Part shown: positions 61,912-64,000 of the stretch, in pieces
Position numbering within the stretch: position 1 is the first letter of the stretch
How the letters are laid out: every line of letters begins with the position of its first letter
Assembly (NCBI GenBank): GCA_024401475.1
Contig: JAKSKZ010000011.1
Span: 22,321 to 86,320, forward strand
DNA: 64,000 bases
Reading direction: 5' to 3'
Source: Paludibacteraceae bacterium
GTDB taxonomy: Bacteria > Bacteroidota > Bacteroidia > Bacteroidales > Paludibacteraceae
Made by a program: the position numbers and the translations under genes
Notes under the pieces: model-generated
What the model saw: only the letters and a program-made list of their open reading frames with translations
What the model was told of the DNA's origin: nothing
Database searches by the model: none

Positions 61912-62619
61912 ATGAACTTTACGGAAGGCGAAGTTCTCTATTTCAACAAGCCATTGCATTGGACGTCGTTCGACTTGGTCAACAAAGCTCGGACTATGAT
62001 AAAGCATACGCTCGGCATAAAGAAGATAAAAATCGGACATGCCGGCACTTTGGATCCTTTGGCAACAGGCGTTTTAATTGTCTGCACAGGCAAATGCACT
62101 AAACGCATCGAGGAACTACAATACCATACGAAAGAGTATATCGCCACAATGCGATTGGGTGCAACAACGCCCTCTTTCGACCTTGAGACAGAGATAGATG
62201 CGACTTACCCGACTGATCACATCACCCGTGAATTAGTCGAGAATGTCTTGCAACAATTTCTCGGAGAGATTAAACAAATCCCTCCTACCTTTTCTGCGGT
62301 AAAAGTCAATGGCAAAAGAGCTTACGAATATGCCCGCAAAGGAGACGAGGTGGAAATCAAGGCCAAAACGCTCGTCATTGACGAAATCGAGTTGCTTGAA
62401 TACGACATGCCGACCATCAAGGTCAGAGTGGTCTGTAGCAAAGGCACTTATATCCGTGCATTAGCAAGAGACATTGGGCAAGCCCTTAACAGCGGAGCCC
62501 ATCTGACGGCTCTCGAGCGCACTCGCATCGGAGATATCAAAGTCGAAGATTGCATCTCGATTGATGATTTCAGAGCCAAAATCGACGAGATGAAGGCTCA
62601 GATGCCCATCGCTGAATAA
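61912..62619 (+). CDS. truB: tRNA pseudouridine(55) synthase
   Basis: 235 residues. The catalytic Asp48 is in KIGHAGTLDPLATGVLIVC; KEYIATMRLGATTPSFD and CSKGTYIRALARDIGQAL complete the TruB signature. It makes pseudouridine 55 in the tRNA T-loop. It lies 12 nt after uppP. It lacks a C-terminal PUA-like extension, giving a compact form. Confidence 0.96.
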   Translation: MNFTEGEVLYFNKPLHWTSFDLVNKARTMIKHTLGIKKIKIGHAGTLDPLATGVLIVCTGKCTKRIEELQYHTKEYIATMRLGATTPSFDLETEIDATYPTDHITRELVENVLQQFLGEIKQIPPTFSAVKVNGKRAYEYARKGDEVEIKAKTLVIDEIELLEYDMPTIKVRVVCSKGTYIRALARDIGQALNSGAHLTALERTRIGDIKVEDCISIDDFRAKIDEMKAQMPIAE

Positions 62620-62655
62620 CATTTTAAGAAGATTAGAAACATAAACAGATACGGT

Positions 62656-63705
62656 ATGAAACTGTCAAAATTCAAATTCACATTGCCGGAAGAGCAGTTG
62701 GCTCTTTACCCTACAAAACACAGGGACGAGTCTAGACTTCTAATTCTCAACAGAAAGACAGGTGCTATCGAGCACAAAGTCTTCAAAGATATTCTTGAAT
62801 ATTTTGACGAAGGTGACGTTTTCATCTTCAACGACACTAAAGTATTCCCTGCAAAACTCTACGGCAACAAGGAAAAGACAGGTGCAAAAATCGAAGTTTT
62901 CCTTTTGAGAGAGCTAAACCACGAACTTAGATTCTGGGACGTACTTGTTGACCCTGCTAGAAAGATTAGAATTGGTAACAAATTATATTTTGGCGAAGAC
63001 GACTCTATGGTTGCCGAAGTAATCGACAACACAACTTCAAGAGGCCGTACTCTTCGTTTCCTCTTCGATGGAAATCACGAAGAGTTCAAAAAAGCGCTCT
63101 ACGACCTTGGCCAAACTCCTTTGCCACCAAGCATCAACAGACCTTCGGAGCCTGAGGATGCAGAACGCTATCAGACTATCTTCGCCAAGAACGAAGGCGC
63201 AGTTGCCGCTCCTACCGCTGGTATGCACTTCAGCCGCGAATTGATGAAGAGAATGGAAATCAAAGGTTGCGATTTCTCATTCATTACTCTTCATGCCGGA
63301 TTGGGCAACTTCCGCGAAATTGACGTAGAAGACCTCACTAAGCATAAGATGGACTCCGAGCAAATGGAGATTACTGAGGCAAACGCAAACATTATCAACG
63401 CTGCCAAGGACAAGAAAAAAAATGTCTGCGCAGTTGGAACAACCGTGATGAGAACCATCGAAAGCAGCGTGGGAACAGATGGATATGTAAAGCCATTCGA
63501 GGGTTGGACAAACAAATTCATCTTCCCTCCTTACGATTTCAGCGTTGCCAATAGAATGATCAGCAACTTCCACATGCCACTCTCAACATTGTTGATGATG
63601 GTTGCCGCTTTTGGTGGCTACGATGAGGTCATGAACGCCTACGACGAAGCCTTGAAAGAGGGTTACCGCTTTGGCCCTTACGGCGATGCTATGCTTATCA
63701 TCTAA
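62656..63705 (+). CDS. queA: S-adenosylmethionine:tRNA ribosyltransferase-isomerase
   Basis: 349 residues. It begins [19 protein letters not shown] and has [46 protein letters not shown] and [20 protein letters not shown]. QueA moves the ribosyl part of SAM onto preQ1 in tRNA to give epoxyqueuosine. It is the last gene of the operon, 36 nt after truB, followed by a terminator. Confidence 0.96.
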   Translation: MKLSKFKFTLPEEQLALYPTKHRDESRLLILNRKTGAIEHKVFKDILEYFDEGDVFIFNDTKVFPAKLYGNKEKTGAKIEVFLLRELNHELRFWDVLVDPARKIRIGNKLYFGEDDSMVAEVIDNTTSRGRTLRFLFDGNHEEFKKALYDLGQTPLPPSINRPSEPEDAERYQTIFAKNEGAVAAPTAGMHFSRELMKRMEIKGCDFSFITLHAGLGNFREIDVEDLTKHKMDSEQMEITEANANIINAAKDKKKNVCAVGTTVMRTIESSVGTDGYVKPFEGWTNKFIFPPYDFSVANRMISNFHMPLSTLLMMVAAFGGYDEVMNAYDEALKEGYRFGPYGDAMLII

Positions 63706-63765
63706 AATATGCTTACTAAAAATTTGGAAACGGTGAATTTAGGTCATCATATACATTCACTCAAG

Positions 63766-63796
63766 AAAAAGGATTTCAGAAATGGAATCCTTTTTT
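63766..63796 (+). terminator. Terminator of the ftsX-queA operon
   Basis: Hairpin AAAAAGGATTTC / GGAATCCTTTTT with a short loop and T-run, 60 nt past queA. Confidence 0.8.
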
Positions 63797-63894
63797 GCTA
63801 CCCATCCACAACGAAATTCAACATATTCCTCTATCAGTCAATTCATGACGACAGACATCGTAAATGTAAAAATCAGAAACTGCGAAAATCTTGC

Positions 63895-63902
63895 TATATT
63901 TG
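63895..63902 (+). promoter_or_regulatory. Possible promoter -7 box at the right window edge
   Basis: TATATTTG followed by GC, the Bacteroidota form. No reading frame long enough to judge follows before the edge; 63797-64000 holds nothing else I can name. Confidence 0.4.
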
Positions 63903-64000
63903 CACATCAACCAAAGCTATAGATTATGGGCTTATAAATTATTGGTGTCCGCTAAAAATTAAAAAGCATAAAACTCCAGTCCGCTAGGCCTATAAATACG

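Noticed and set aside
63709..63987. 92-codon frame right after queA (the place where folK often lies in Bacteroidota)
   Set aside because: It runs through a clear terminator hairpin at 63766-63796, has no family resemblance and no hydroxymethylpterin pyrophosphokinase motif.
1..64000. CRISPR arrays, rRNA genes, replication origin, prophage structural genes
   Set aside because: I looked for regularly spaced repeats, rRNA core segments and phage genes and saw none. The only HK97-fold protein is the encapsulin, which has no portal, terminase or protease neighbours.

Overview
This window looks like a chromosomal segment of a Bacteroidales-type bacterium (phylum Bacteroidota). The evidence is a complete type IX secretion / gliding core cluster (porP-gldK-gldL-gldM-gldN), a secreted protease with a T9SS-type C-terminal domain, the ftsX-DUF3098-uppP-truB-queA operon, and promoters of the Bacteroidota form (a TAnnTTTG box, often with TTG or TTTG about 19-20 nt upstream). 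I cannot name genus or species.

Layout. 1-6.2 kb: the end of an outer-membrane barrel gene, then a minus-strand envelope-biogenesis operon (three periplasmic peptidyl-prolyl isomerase-like proteins and an OstA/LptA-like protein). 6.3-9.7 kb: amino-acid permease, lipoprotein and alpha/beta hydrolase. 10-13.3 kb: rplS and leuS. 13.5-19.4 kb: T9SS cluster. 19.5-22.9 kb: DUF2795 protein, methyltransferase-like protein, efp, tyrS.

23.06-34.97 kb is the most interesting part: a sulfur-metabolism island inserted into the 3' end of a tRNA-Gln gene. An 18-bp direct repeat of the tRNA 3' end bounds it. The displaced original tRNA tail lies at 34949-35013, next to a second tRNA-Gln with the same tail. 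The island encodes: (i) a family 2 encapsulin shell protein with an inserted cyclic-nucleotide-binding-like domain, directly upstream of a cysteine desulfurase with a ~130-residue N-terminal extension, in an operon with a cysteine synthase, a DsrE-like protein and a TusA-like protein; (ii) thioredoxin and serine O-acetyltransferase; (iii) a ThiS-like carrier ending GGG-QF, a MoeB/ThiF-like enzyme, a JAMM peptidase and a Cys/Met-metabolism PLP enzyme, matching the protein-thiocarboxylate homocysteine pathway; (iv) a second cysteine synthase with a NarL/LuxR-type regulator. Four copies of a 16-bp palindrome, TACCA-N6-TGGTA, lie upstream of the four transcription units; the island's own regulator is the obvious candidate to bind them. 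The apparent logic is serine to O-acetylserine to cysteine to sulfur handled inside a protein compartment, then delivery to cysteine or homocysteine. metH, just outside the island, would methylate the homocysteine.

35.3-43.6 kb: a small basic protein, metH, a GNAT / M15-like / recO operon, and pta-ackA. 43.8-49.7 kb: T9SS-cargo serine protease, 5-formyl-THF cyclo-ligase, hemW, CYTH protein and MATE transporter. 49.9-57 kb: argS, a stand-alone AICAR transformylase, and two membrane sulfatase-fold enzymes, one resembling YejM/PbgA. 57.2-59.7 kb: a decayed region with two 403-bp near-identical direct repeats, two paralogous lipoproteins and two C-terminal remnants, one clearly of a C10 (streptopain) peptidase. 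59.9-63.7 kb: ftsX-DUF3098-uppP-truB-queA. The last 200 bases hold only a possible promoter.
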